Below are positions 1-10,300 of a DNA stretch of 64,000 nt, one piece after another (the first letter of the stretch is position 1; the number at the start of each line of letters is the position of its first letter). Made by a program: the position numbers and the translations under genes. Source of the stretch: Hybos culiciformis (lineage: Eukaryota; Arthropoda; Insecta; Diptera; Hybotidae); contig OZ023274.1 in NCBI GenBank assembly GCA_964007475.1, positions 59,664,076 to 59,728,075 on the forward strand. The letters run 5' to 3'. The notes below the pieces were generated by a model. The model was not told the origin of the DNA, searched no databases, and saw only the letters and a list, made by a program, of their open reading frames with translations.

Positions 1-744
1 AACGGATGAAATAATATAAGTCAAATCTATGAATATATAATTATTTATCTTCGTTTATCTAAATGTAGAGTTATTGCAAGTGAGAAGCATTTAATTATTA
101 ATGAATAAACATAATCATCATTAATCATTAATCATTAATCAATAAACATAAAAATTTTGAGTATAAAACTCTTACAAAAAAAAAAAAATTAACTAATTTA
201 ATAATTATCCAACTATATTATTTTAGTTGTATTTATCAGGCTTCGGTCCATTCAAGAACCTGCTCGAACTTAAGACTTGTCAATAAAGAAAACAATGGAA
301 ATAGCCAAGAGCGATAGCATATTTGAGATCGTTTAGAAATGTCCTAAGGCTCCAAGGTATCCTGGTATTTCAAAGGATAACTATTCTAATTTGGAAGGTG
401 TGATTTTACTACAATTTGAAACAAAAAAAGTAAATAATAAGGCTTCTGAAACTTAATTGCTTGTACATAAAATATGTGACTAAATGGAGGAATCGAATGA
501 ATATTCAAGAAATTGAATAAAATAAGGATAACATGATCCGACTACTGAAATTAAAAAGGAAACGAATTTCTCTATCAAAGGAAATTTTTAAACGAAAAAT
601 CTCTTCCAATATTCGTACGCGAGAACACTTTCAACTCATAAGTAAAATAAGACATTATGAAAGCCTTAACAAAAACCTACTTAACGTTTATGGGCAGGTT
701 AACACTGAGACTATAAAGCTTCCTAAGAATAAAAACAATCTTAC
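1..744. other. AT-rich DNA, no gene recognised
   Basis: The stretch has short AATCATTA-type repeats near 100-140. An 87-codon open frame at 533-796 has a lysine-rich composition, no recognisable domain, and runs by chance into the LINE that begins near 745. I see nothing else that can be supported. Confidence 0.5.
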
Positions 745-1827
745 AGCGTGGAGCTGGATAGGACGCTCAGTTTCAAGGCGCACATGTACAAACTAACGGA
801 AAACGGCTTAAGTGCATGCAGAAGTTTGTCAAGGTTGATGCCGAATATTGGCGGCCCAGGTAAAGTTAAAAGGAGTATTCTCGCTGGAGTAACGCTCTCT
901 AAAATGTTGTATGCCGCTCCGGTATGGGCCCAGGCAAAGGACAAACCGTTTTATCGGAAAAAAGCCGCCTCTGTGATTAGATGCACCGCCCTAAGGATTG
1001 CGTCAAGTTACAGAACTGTTTCGGACAGTGCCATTCTGGTAATAGCAGGAGCTCCACCAATTGACTTACGCGCGATGGAAAGGAGCACCGTGTTCTGGGA
1101 GTGCTAAGCTGAAACAATGGATAGTCGCTTAGAAATTAAAAGCCGAGCGCAACAAGAAATGGTGGAAAAATGGCAAGAACGCTGGGATGAGAGTCCGTCG
1201 GGGAGATGACACATCGCCTAATTCCAGATGTGGAGAAATGGTTGAAGAGAAAACACGGCGAGGTGGACTTCTTTACCACTCAGGCCCTGTCAGGGCACGG
1301 TTGTTTTAAATCTTATCTCCATAGATTCGGACGAAGAGAAAACGCCACGTGCGACTTCTGCGAAGAAGAAGATGATGACGTGTTTCACACCCTCTTCAAG
1401 TGTAAAGAGTGGGATAGAGAAAGGGCGTCATTGAAGGACTCTCTTGGAGCAGCGCTGGCGCCAGAAAATTGGTGGAGAGGATGCTCCAATCTAAGACAAA
1501 ATGGGATGCCGGAGTCACATTCTTCAGAGAAGTTCTGAGGAGGAAGCAGATCCACTTTAACAGTGATTAATCACAATCAAGAGAGCTCAATTAAAATAAA
1601 AAAAATAAAAAAAATAAATAATTATTGTTGTGTCTCCTGCGAGAGTGAACTGGAGAAAAACAGGAAGCGCCGGAGCATCCACGAAGTAATGCCGAAAGGT
1701 GGGCCCGTGGATTCTTATTTATGGCAGGAATGAAGGTTAGGGTTTTAGTCTGGTGATAATCAGGAGTCCGGCACTCCGTGCGTAAATGCATTTCCCCCCC
1801 CCCCCTTCTATAAAAAAAAAAAAAAAA
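745..1827 (+). mobile_element. 5'-truncated R1-like non-LTR retrotransposon (LINE)
   Basis: The 3' part of a LINE begins abruptly inside the reverse-transcriptase ORF near 745 and ends in a C-run followed by a run of 16 A at 1812-1827. The 3' UTR (about 1560-1811) has the layout I associate with R1-clade elements: a GTTAGGGTTTTAGT stretch at 1734-1747, then a GTGCGTAAATGCATT-C(n) tail. The coding part is described separately. Truncation at the 5' end and the poly(A) tail fit target-primed reverse transcription. The R1 assignment rests on the tail and on the C-terminal protein; R1-like rather than R1 itself, because insertion is not in rDNA. Confidence 0.75.
748..1538 (+). pseudogene. LINE reverse transcriptase thumb and C-terminal zinc knuckle, broken
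   Basis: The first part (748-1107) reads ELDRTLSFKAHMYK and later LYAAPVWA, typical of the region just after the RT palm in R1/I-type LINEs. A stop at 1105-1107 is followed, in another frame, by 1206-1538. This reads LSGHGCFKSYLHRFG, then a Cys-rich knuckle with the pattern C-x2-C-x9-H-x4-C, the C-terminal nucleic-acid binding motif of these LINE proteins. In an active element the protein reverse-transcribes its own RNA at a nicked target. Here the endonuclease and catalytic RT core are absent and the frame is broken, so it is inactive. Confidence 0.8.
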
Positions 1828-2440
1828 TCTTACTAATAATACTATTTATCTGAGACTCCCAAAAGAGCCTGTTATTAATCAAAATGCAGAGCTAAGTTGC
1901 GAAATTGGAGAAACAGGTAACAAGATAGAATCTAATTTCCATCAATAGAGAAAGATAAAGAGCATTGCTTTAGAAGACTTAATAGGGTTGTATCCGAAAC
2001 CACTTGCATCCGCCTAATTTTTATTTTATTTTTCTAAATACATTGGGAAAAACTACCAAAATTTGCAGATCATCATAAGCAGAAGAAAATGAAAGTACTT
2101 CAGAGAGATCATTAAAAACCCATTAGAGTGAAATAGACTGATCATAGGAATGCTCTACCTTTCTTATAAATGAACCGATTTTTAAAAGTCAAACAGATTT
2201 TTGATGTTTAACTTCTTTAGCAATGTATTGTATATGTAAGAAAATAGGGGTAATAACCACAGAATATAGTATTGTATATCCTATGGTCAAAACAAATAGA
2301 AAAGCGTGGAAATATAAGACGTTGTAGCATGTAGCATGTGGCATGTATTAACCAAAAACAGAACAAAATACTAGCGATATGTGGAAAAAAAAAAAACTAA
2401 AAACAGAAACGCTGTTTGCCCTTTTGTTTGTCTGTTCCGA
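1828..2440. other. No gene recognised
   Basis: AT-rich sequence without a convincing coding frame, terminal repeat or RNA gene. Confidence 0.4.
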
Positions 2441-2965
2441 ATAGGCACCTGAACCGCTCAACCGATCGTTTTCAAACTTACACCATGTCTTTGTCCAGCA
2501 ACCTCCCCTAGGGAAGAACTTCAAAAGCCCGTTCAATTTCTTCCGATTTTGGCACATAATTTTGTAACAAAAAATTTATTGGCCTTCTACTCACCGATCT
2601 CCTCTAGGGAAGGACTTCAAAATTCGTCCGATTTCATTCAAGTTTGGTACATAAAATGAGGAAATGATTACACACATGGCCTCCTACCCAGCGACCCCGC
2701 TGGGGGAAGACTTCAAAAGTTCGTTCGATTTCATTATTCCAATTTGGTACATAAAAAGAGGAAATTATTTAACACCAATTTCGTAACAAAAAATTTATTG
2801 TCCTCCTACCCAGCGACCGCCCCTGGGGGAGAACTTCAAAAGTTCGTTCGATTTCATTCAAATTTGGTACATAAAAAGGGGGCCTCTTTTAATATATAGT
2901 AAAAGCTCTTCCGATTTGATTCAAATTCGGTTCATAAAAGGAGGAATTGATTAAAAACACAAATT
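2441..2965 (+). repeat. Degenerate tandem repeat of about 110-130 bp units
   Basis: Four to five diverged units share a core of 'cctcctacccagcgacc', 'gggggaagacttcaaaag' and 'ttggtacataaaa'. The block starts with a segment (aaccgctcaaccgatcg) like the conserved box of the Helitron-like repeats elsewhere in the window, so it may be a distant relative of them. No coding potential. Confidence 0.6.
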
Positions 2966-3624
2966 TGGTTTGGAAACTTGATAAAGGGAAGGATATATAA
3001 GTTCATTTGATTTCATACAATTTGTGTGTTGAATAAGTAAAAATAATAAATCTTAGATACTTTTCCCAAATTTATAAAACAACTAGCTCCTGTATTTGTC
3101 TACCAACCTGATAACAAAAATTCCACTCTTAAAAGCAGATCAGTCAGAGTCCGTAGCAAAATAAATATTTGCAATTTAATAAAAAAGTTCAACTTCTTTC
3201 GTGAGCTTATGAGGACGAGGCTCGCACATATTTTTATAGCCAAAAGATGGCTCGAAAAAAAAATTTAAAATTGTTTTTTAGAATTTGAATTTTATATAAG
3301 AAGTTGAAATGAAATAAATAGTGTTTAAACATTAAAGCTGTAGATACACTTCGTCGTGAACGTGAACGTGAAATTGTTAATTTTTCCACGGTGAATAACT
3401 GTGTGAATTTTTTGTGTGTTGAAATTGAAATTCACGTTCGCAGTCGTGTTTACAGTTGTAGTGAACACGTACGTGAACATGAAAATGTAAATATTACTGA
3501 ATATTTTTTGAAATGTGACATTTTTAAATTCAATTCATATATTTTTATTTTATCGAATACCTAATTGTTATGAATTTTTTTAATTTGCTTATTTGATTTT
3601 CTAAGAAAATTAGCTGATCCGGAT

Positions 3625-3800
3625 GCTCCGCCACCCCTCCCTTCTACCCTTCCCTTCTGCCCCTCCTGTCTGTGTCTATCGTCTTCCCCTACTGTCCTAC
3701 TGTCTGCCCTCTTGTCTGACCCCATGTCTGACCCCATGTCTTCCCTTTCCCTCTACCTCTTCCGTCTGCGCCTCTCGCCTGCCCCTCCCCCCTGCACTAA
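3625..3800. repeat. CT-rich low-complexity block
   Basis: Strand-biased C/T runs with repeated CCCCTCC, CTGTCTG and GACCCCATGTCT words. The 68-codon open frame over it is a by-product of composition. Confidence 0.7.
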
Positions 3801-3814
3801 GGTGTATTAAAAAT

Positions 3815-4185
3815 TGCTACATGACATAACCGCGAAATAAAAAATAAGTGTCATAACCGCCAAAAAGTCGTATATTTTTTTTTGCATAACCGCGAAAAAA
3901 TATGACAAAAAATTTAAAAATTTTCTTTTCGCGGTTATAACAAAAAATTTTGTTATATCCGCGAAATGAAAAAAAATCTAATTTTTGTGTTTCGCGGTTA
4001 TAACAAAAATTTTTGTTATAACCGCGAAATGAAAAAATTCGAATTTTTGTGTTTCGCGGTTATAAGAAAAATTTTTGTTATAACCGCGAAAAGAAAATTT
4101 TTAAATTTTTTGCCATATTTTTTCGAGGTTATGACACTTTTGTTTTTTATTTCGCGGTTATGACATTCGCGGTTATGTCAGTTCA
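3815..4185. repeat. Array of palindromic units (CGCGGTTATAACA)
   Basis: CGCGGTTATAACAAAAA or a close variant recurs near 3930, 3993 and 4055 (period 62-63 bp). Each copy is followed by its reverse complement TTTTTGTTATAACCGCG, so every unit can fold on itself and the whole block is nearly self-complementary. It lies inside the 3336-5234 element. No coding. Confidence 0.8.
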
Positions 4186-4189
4186 CCAT

Positions 4190-4335
4190 AAAAAATAGTT
4201 TACATCCTATTTTCAGACCTACTGAATACACACACAAAATTTTATTAAAATCGGTTTAGCCGTTTCGGAGGAGTTTGAGGACTAACACAAAAACCATGAG
4301 AAAAACACGAGAATTTAATATACAGATTTTTGATT
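4190..4335 (+). repeat. Possible 3' end of an interspersed element
   Basis: The stretch has the box 'aaaatcggtttagccgtttc' followed by 'gaggactaacacaaaaacc' and ends at 'aatatacagatt'. Insect interspersed repeats often carry such a box near their ends. The family is not certain. Confidence 0.35.
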
Positions 4336-4564
4336 TAAAAAAAAAATTTTTTTTTGTTCACGGTGAAAATGTTTTCAGATTGATAAATGTTATCGAACGT
4401 GAACAGCCATTGTGAACAATAAATTCACCATTTTTCATGTTCACGTTCACATTGTGCGTTTACACTTCCTGTTCACTGTGGTGTATTTCATTTCACGATG
4501 AATCAATCATCGGGGACTTTAAAAAAAACACCAAAAAATAATTATTTTCTTCTTTTAACAGTTA

Positions 4565-5104
4565 AGGCCGGTATTCAACTGGAGATAAAATCAACTTTTT
4601 CATATAAAATTTTATCTGAGATAAATTTTAGTTGAGTGAATTTAATTTATCGGTACCCAACTGAAGATAAATGGAAATTTATCTGAGTAAAAATTGTATG
4701 AAAATATTTTCACTCAAATAAATTTTATTTCAAAAATTTATCTTGCAAAGAATGTTTTGAACATTCTTTTCAAGATAAATTTTGACATTAGGTCGTGTAA
4801 AAAGAATTTGACGTTTGTTGTTTGACGAAAACAAACAAAAATCAGAAAACTCAAATAATTTTTAAACTGAAATTGGTAAAAAATATTAAAATTAAAATAA
4901 TAGTTTAATTTAATAAAATAAAATAAAATTGGTAAAATTAATTAAATAAAATGGATGAAAGTTGGGAGGTAAGAAAATTAAAAATAAAATTGTTTAGGTA
5001 CTACATAAGTCAGAAAGTCATGTGTCAATTTTTATCTCACTCAATAATGTTCCTTTTCAAGATAAAATTTATCTTGTACTTTATCTTCAGTTGAATACCC
5101 GCCT
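4565..5104 (+). mobile_element. PIF/Harbinger-type MITE, copy A (TTA target duplication)
   Basis: Termini AGGCCGGTATTCAACTG and its near-exact reverse complement are flanked by TTA on both sides (4562-4564 and 5105-5107), the 3-bp TWA duplication of PIF/Harbinger elements. It is 540 bp and closely matches copy B at 22114. An internal ATG with six codons (MDESWE, 4951-4968) runs directly into GTAAG, like a first exon with a splice donor left from a larger autonomous parent. Confidence 0.88.
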
Positions 5105-5239
5105 TTAAATTTAAAATTATTTTTTATTCTTCAAGTTTTACGATATTTTTTTTGTTTTTAATTATTTTATGCTGTTTTTTTTTGCAGTTTTATTTTTTTC
5201 ATGTTCACGTTCACGACGAAGTATATATACAGCTTTAAG

Positions 5240-5572
5240 TACTAAACACAATTGGGGCGACAGCGACAACGACAGCGATAGCGACTATCAAAAAAAAATA
5301 GAAACCATATATTTGTATGAGAATGAACACAATTGAGACGACTGGCGACAAACGACATTGTCGCCTGGCGACAAATTAGAAATTTTTCTATTTTGTCGCC
5401 AGGCGACAACGACAACCATATATTTTTTTATTTATTTTTCTATTTGTTTACTTTTTTCCTGTATATTTATTTCGTCGCCGTCGCCGTAATTGTGTTCACT
5501 CTAGTGATATCGCTGTCGTTGTCGTTGTAGTCGTCGTTGTCGCCGTCGTTGTCGCCCCAATTGTGTTTACTC
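5240..5572. mobile_element. Small TIR element rich in GAC/GTC triplets
   Basis: The left end TAAACACAATTGGGGCGACA and the right end reading TGTCGCCCCAATTGTGTTTA are inverted copies. Between them are runs of GCGACAACGAC-type triplets on both arms around an AT-rich middle. It abuts the right end of the 3336-5234 element. CTTTA occurs at both outer borders and could be a target duplication, but I am not sure of the exact ends. Confidence 0.65.
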
Positions 5573-6438
5573 CTTTAAATGATAAATAATTTTATTTTAA
5601 TAATGTAAAAGTGGTTTACTGTATGATGGGAGGTTCCGAAAGGATTCTAATTCAAACTAAAGTCGAATCAGAAAGATGATGAAAGGAATGGAAAAATAAT
5701 TGAAGGAATGGAAAAATTTACAATATTATGTTAATTGAGAAATGAAAATTAAAAGGGGATCCCGAAGAATTCTAATTCCGTAGAATGAAGTAATGTATTT
5801 TGTATTGACCAGTTTTTTCATTTTGAGTTTTGACTTATTTCATAACAATGATAAAAGTAAATCTGCCTTGTTTAAGGTAATTTAATTTTGAAAATGAATT
5901 ATCTCATCAGATGATAAAATTAATTTTTTTCTGTGAAATTCATTCACAAGTTCAAAATAAGACCGCGCAGAGAGAATTCATTTTCAAAATTGATTTCAGA
6001 CTGCGAAATTCCAAGAAATTTTCGATACATACATTCCGAGATCCAACAGATTTGCTTGCGTCGCCACAGGTTACGTTGCGAAAAAGGGGTTGTAGTCCCT
6101 TGAGCCCTGCGGGAAGACGAAAGGCCTTTTTTTCATATCGTAGCCATACGTTGCGCAGAGACATTAAAGTAAATTTTGTTTTTATTCAATATTTGAAGCC
6201 ATATTTCCTTATGGAGTGAGTAAAAAAAATGGATTGCAGAACGAGAAAAAAGTTTGGTTGTTAATCCTGACCCTGTCGATTGTAATAAAAAAAAATTATT
6301 TACAAAAAAAGAGACGGAAAGCAGAATTGAAAATTTTTAAATGTACTAGAACTAGACAAACATTTATTGATATGTTATGAAGAATTCTTTAGTTTTAAAA
6401 AAATAACAAAAAACTAGAAAAGTTCTTGTTTGTAGTTA
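5573..6438. other. No gene recognised
   Basis: Contains a 102-codon frame (5911-6219) and a 70-codon antisense frame without recognisable domain. GAATGGAAAAAT is repeated near 5690-5715. Possibly old transposon DNA. Confidence 0.4.
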
Positions 6439-6986
6439 TAGCTTCGCTACACTTCAGGTTAGCAACCATGAATTTCTTGGTTTGAAAATAGGTTGGCGAA
6501 TGGGGTGACACACTTATAAAAGATGGTTTGGTTTGAAATTAAAAAAAAATTCTTTGTAAAATTAAAAAAAAATTCTTTGTAAAATAAAATTTTAATTTTT
6601 CGTAATTTAAAAAAAAAAAATGAATTTTTTTAAATTAAAGAAAAATTGGAAAATAAAAATAATATTCAATTTTTTTTTAAAAATATTTTAATTTATTTTC
6701 TTTTTTGACAACCTACAATTTATTATTATTTTTTTTATATCGAAGCATTTTAAAGTATGATTTTTTCTGTAAATTTTCTGCAAATTGACAGGTTATACCT
6801 TTTTGTTTTTGAAATGCAATAAAACTATGTAGTAAAATTTCTAGGTTTGTGTCGAACCTACTTTCAAACCATGAAAAAAAAAATAAAAAATTTATATGGC
6901 AAACCAAGTACCAAACACAGAACGAACCCATTTTTTTCTGCAAAACATGGAATTCTGCGTTTGTAACCTGAAGTGTAGCGAAGTTA
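6439..6986. mobile_element. MITE with TTA target duplication
   Basis: CTTCGCTACACTTCAGGTTA near the left end reappears inverted at the right end. TTA flanks both sides (6436-6438, 6987-6989). The interior is AT-rich and includes a 26-bp direct repeat near 6540-6592. The size and the 3-bp TTA duplication fit a non-autonomous PIF/Harbinger element. Confidence 0.75.
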
Positions 6987-7151
6987 TTAGTCAACTCAAA
7001 TATTTCTAATTTTATTTTATAAAAAAATTTAGTATCTTTCATTCACTTCTAAATATAACACCTGCTTCTATCTATTTTGAGAACTGGGGTTATGTAATGC
7101 TGTATGTAGACTTTATTATACCGTACCAGTACATACTTCTTTCTTACTTAC

Positions 7152-7302
7152 TTTATATACGAATTTACTTTTTGTAATGCTTTTGACTAGCTTATAAAGT
7201 GCTGAATTCGGTGTCAATGCAGCACCAATTTGAACGTATATCAAAGCTGTGTAATTTTGACGTGGTTCCGATCCAATAGTGTTTAAAATGTAAGGCATGA
7301 AT
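7152..7302 (-). CDS. ttv: ttv coding exon 7 (last one in the window)
   Basis: Acceptor TTTTGCAG, donor GTAAGTAAG after AAA. It encodes [20 protein letters not shown] and [20 protein letters not shown]. The intron before it is 88 bp. The frame continues 17 codons into the intron as chance read-through. The next exon should start with the equivalent of ILVLW, which I do not find between 1 and 7150. Confidence 0.9.
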
Positions 7303-10300
7303 CTGCAAAAAATAATAAACATTATATTTACAACACAAACGATTTTAAAATATATCAATTCAGTATTTAAATAAAACTTAAAATATTAACCTCGCAGAAT
7401 CAGTAAATGTTGGGAGTGTTAAAAGTGCGCCTGGTGATGAATTCCACGTCAAACTATTGCGGTTTGGATAATCTGGTAAACGTTCTCTAATTATCTATGG
7501 AAAAAATATCCAATGTAAAAATTAAAAAAGAATTTGTGTTTACACTTTATAAGAAAATAAATTAATTTTAGTTCTGAATTTAATTAAGGTTTTCTTTTTT
7601 TTTCATAATAAAATATATAGCGACTAATAAAACCACAAATGTGACCCAATAACAATTATCACCTTTTAAATCAGCGAAGCCCAAATTAGAACTAATTTAG
7701 AGCATATAGAAAATACTAAGGTTTTTTTCATATCACACCAACCCAATTTTTATTTAAAAAACATTCACTGTAAAAAAATTATTTCTAATGCTAGAGATAG
7801 AGTCGACGTAATTCACGCGCGTATGCGCGCGTAAAAAAAATAAAACAAACCTGTTTTTTTTACCTGTTATGCTCAACGCCGTTCACATGCGAAAAACAAA
7901 AGAGAAAAATGTCAACAATAAAATAAAAGAAAAATAAATTCAAAAAAAAATCTAATTCAATTTTAATTTCTTTTGATTAATTTTAATTTGATCTTCTTGT
8001 TAAAGAATTAATAAAAATAAAGTTATAAATTAAATAAAATACAACAATAATTACAATTTTATAATTATAATAAAAAAGCAAATTTTTATAAAAATTTAAA
8101 AAAATTAAATTAAATTCCTAATTCCCGAAATTCTGTTTGTAATATTTTTATAATGCTTTTTAATTTATTTATAACTTAATAAAACATAAAAAATTTTAAT
8201 AAATTTGCAATAAATAATTATTTAATTTTTATTTTTGAATATAATTATATTTATGAATTTTTTTTTTTATTAAATAATTATTTGTTTGTAAAATTTTTTT
8301 TTTTTCTAAATACAACAAAATAAACAACACAATTTTTTTTTCTAATTACAACAAAATAAACAACACAATTATAAACAAATGATTTCCATAATGTACGGCG
8401 TAAAATACTGGGAAAGTTAAAATATTTCAACTTTTACGCGCGTAAGCTACGTTTTACGTCGTTGCGTATAGCCGGTCTCATACATTTTCATACAATTTGA
8501 TTTTTTACGTGCGTACACGCGCGTGAATTACGTCGACTCTATCTCTAGCATAAAGACAATATTAAGAAAACTAAATTGTGTGTTGTATGTTTTTTGAATA
8601 AAATTACGTTTTATTTTTCAGTTTTAATTCAATCCTAAAATAATAATTGATAAGGTCATTTCTTTTAATTTTTATTTAATTAGGTAATAATTAGGTAATA
8701 AGAAATTTTTTTTAGTTTTGTTCAGCTCCAATTTTTTTTTCGATAATTTCGTCAATGTTTATTTCAAAACATGTCGTTGATATCTTTTGTTTTACTTAAT
8801 ACAGAAATTTGTATGAGCCAGAAAGGGATAGAGATATAAAATTAAGGAGAAATGATTGAAGAAAAAAGCTTGATTTAAAAATTTATTCAAATTTGACCCT
8901 TTCATAAAAACTCAACGGTCAATTGATTTAAATCGTACTCTAACAATATTTTATATAAAAAGTGATTCCTTCGCGATTTTAAAAAATTAAAATAAAATTG
9001 TATAAAAGACCCTCCAGTCTAAAAGAGTAAGAAATATAAAGTTTATATTTTTAACAGTGTATTTAAAAAAAACTAGAAATAAAAAGGAAAAAAAAATTTT
9101 TTTTTTTTTTGTGAATCAAAGTGAGCATACGAAATAATGAAATGAGTATACGATTTTATATGCGAGTATACGATTTTTTTTTTTCATTGAAAATGATTAC
9201 ACATTTTTTATTCCTATGCATTTGAGTATAAAAAAAAAAAATTTTGCTCGCGAGCATAGGCTTGGGCATCAGTGTTTAAATGATAATAAATTTACGACTG
9301 TAACTACCGAGATAATGAAGTATGAGATGTCGTATTGGGTACTAAATTGTTTTTGCTTTGAACGTCCTCCAATATTTCAAACAAACGTGCTTTTAAATGA
9401 TAATGTTTTATTTTTAATATATATTTTCAATAACACATTCACTGACCATCATCGATATAAATATATAATACTAGTCGAAATACCCGGCTTCGCACGGTAG
9501 TCCCGAACTTATATTAATATCAAAACACTTTAATCCAAATTTAGTGCACTAAAAAAACAGAATTTCAAAATTTGCTAAATAGCCACTTCCCCGGTGCCTT
9601 AACAAATCCAGTCTTCGGGTCCAACGCTATAATATTTTACCGGAATATACGTAAATTGCATTTTGTGCACTAAAAAAAACAGAATTTGAAAATTTGTTAA
9701 ATAGCCACTTCCCCGGTGCCTTAACACATCCAGTCTTCTAAATAGTCGATTCGGGTCCAACGCTATAATATTTTATCGGAATATTCCTAAATTGCATTTT
9801 GTGCACTAAAAAAAATACATAATTTCAGAATTTGTTAAATAGCCACTTCCCCGATGCCTTAACACATCCTGTCTTCTAAATAGTTTCGGGTCCAACGCTA
9901 TAATATTTTATCGGAATACACCTAAATTGCATTTTGTGCACTAAAAAACCAGAATTTCAAAATTTGTTAAATAGCCACTTCCTCGGTGCCTTAACACATA
10001 CAGTCTTCTAAATAGTCGATTCGGGTCCTACGCTATAATATTTTATCGGAATATACCTTAATTGCAAAACCGCCTTCTAATGTAGCCCCCCGTCGATGCT
10101 TCGGATCAAAAATATAACCAATCGGGTCTCTAGACTCCTTATTTTCAAAAGTTTAAAATTTCGAAATTTGTTGCATAACTCCCAATTGAGCCCTGGGACG
10201 GTTGGGGGCCTTTCAACATCCAGTTTTTTAAATAGACTTTTCGGGTTCAACGCTACAACATTTTATCGAAATATACCTAAATTGCAAAACCGGCTTCTAA

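Larger units (their letters stand above)
3336..5234. mobile_element. TIR element with TTAA flanks (host for nested insertions)
   Basis: The ends are inverted repeats: AGCTGTAGATACACTTCGTC at the left and its near-perfect reverse complement ending at 5234, continuing about 15 bp further inward. TTAA lies directly outside both ends (3332-3335 and 5235-5238), which fits a TTAA target site as in piggyBac-type elements. No transposase remains, and the terminal bases are not those of classical piggyBac, so the superfamily is open. Runs of GTGAACGTGAA recur inside. A CT-rich block, a palindrome array and a complete MITE sit inside. A fragment of the same family in opposite orientation lies at 23388-23700. 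Confidence 0.65.

Noticed and set aside
5911..6219. 102-codon frame, plus strand
   Set aside because: No domain, no codon bias visible, and an overlapping antisense frame; chance or decayed repeat.
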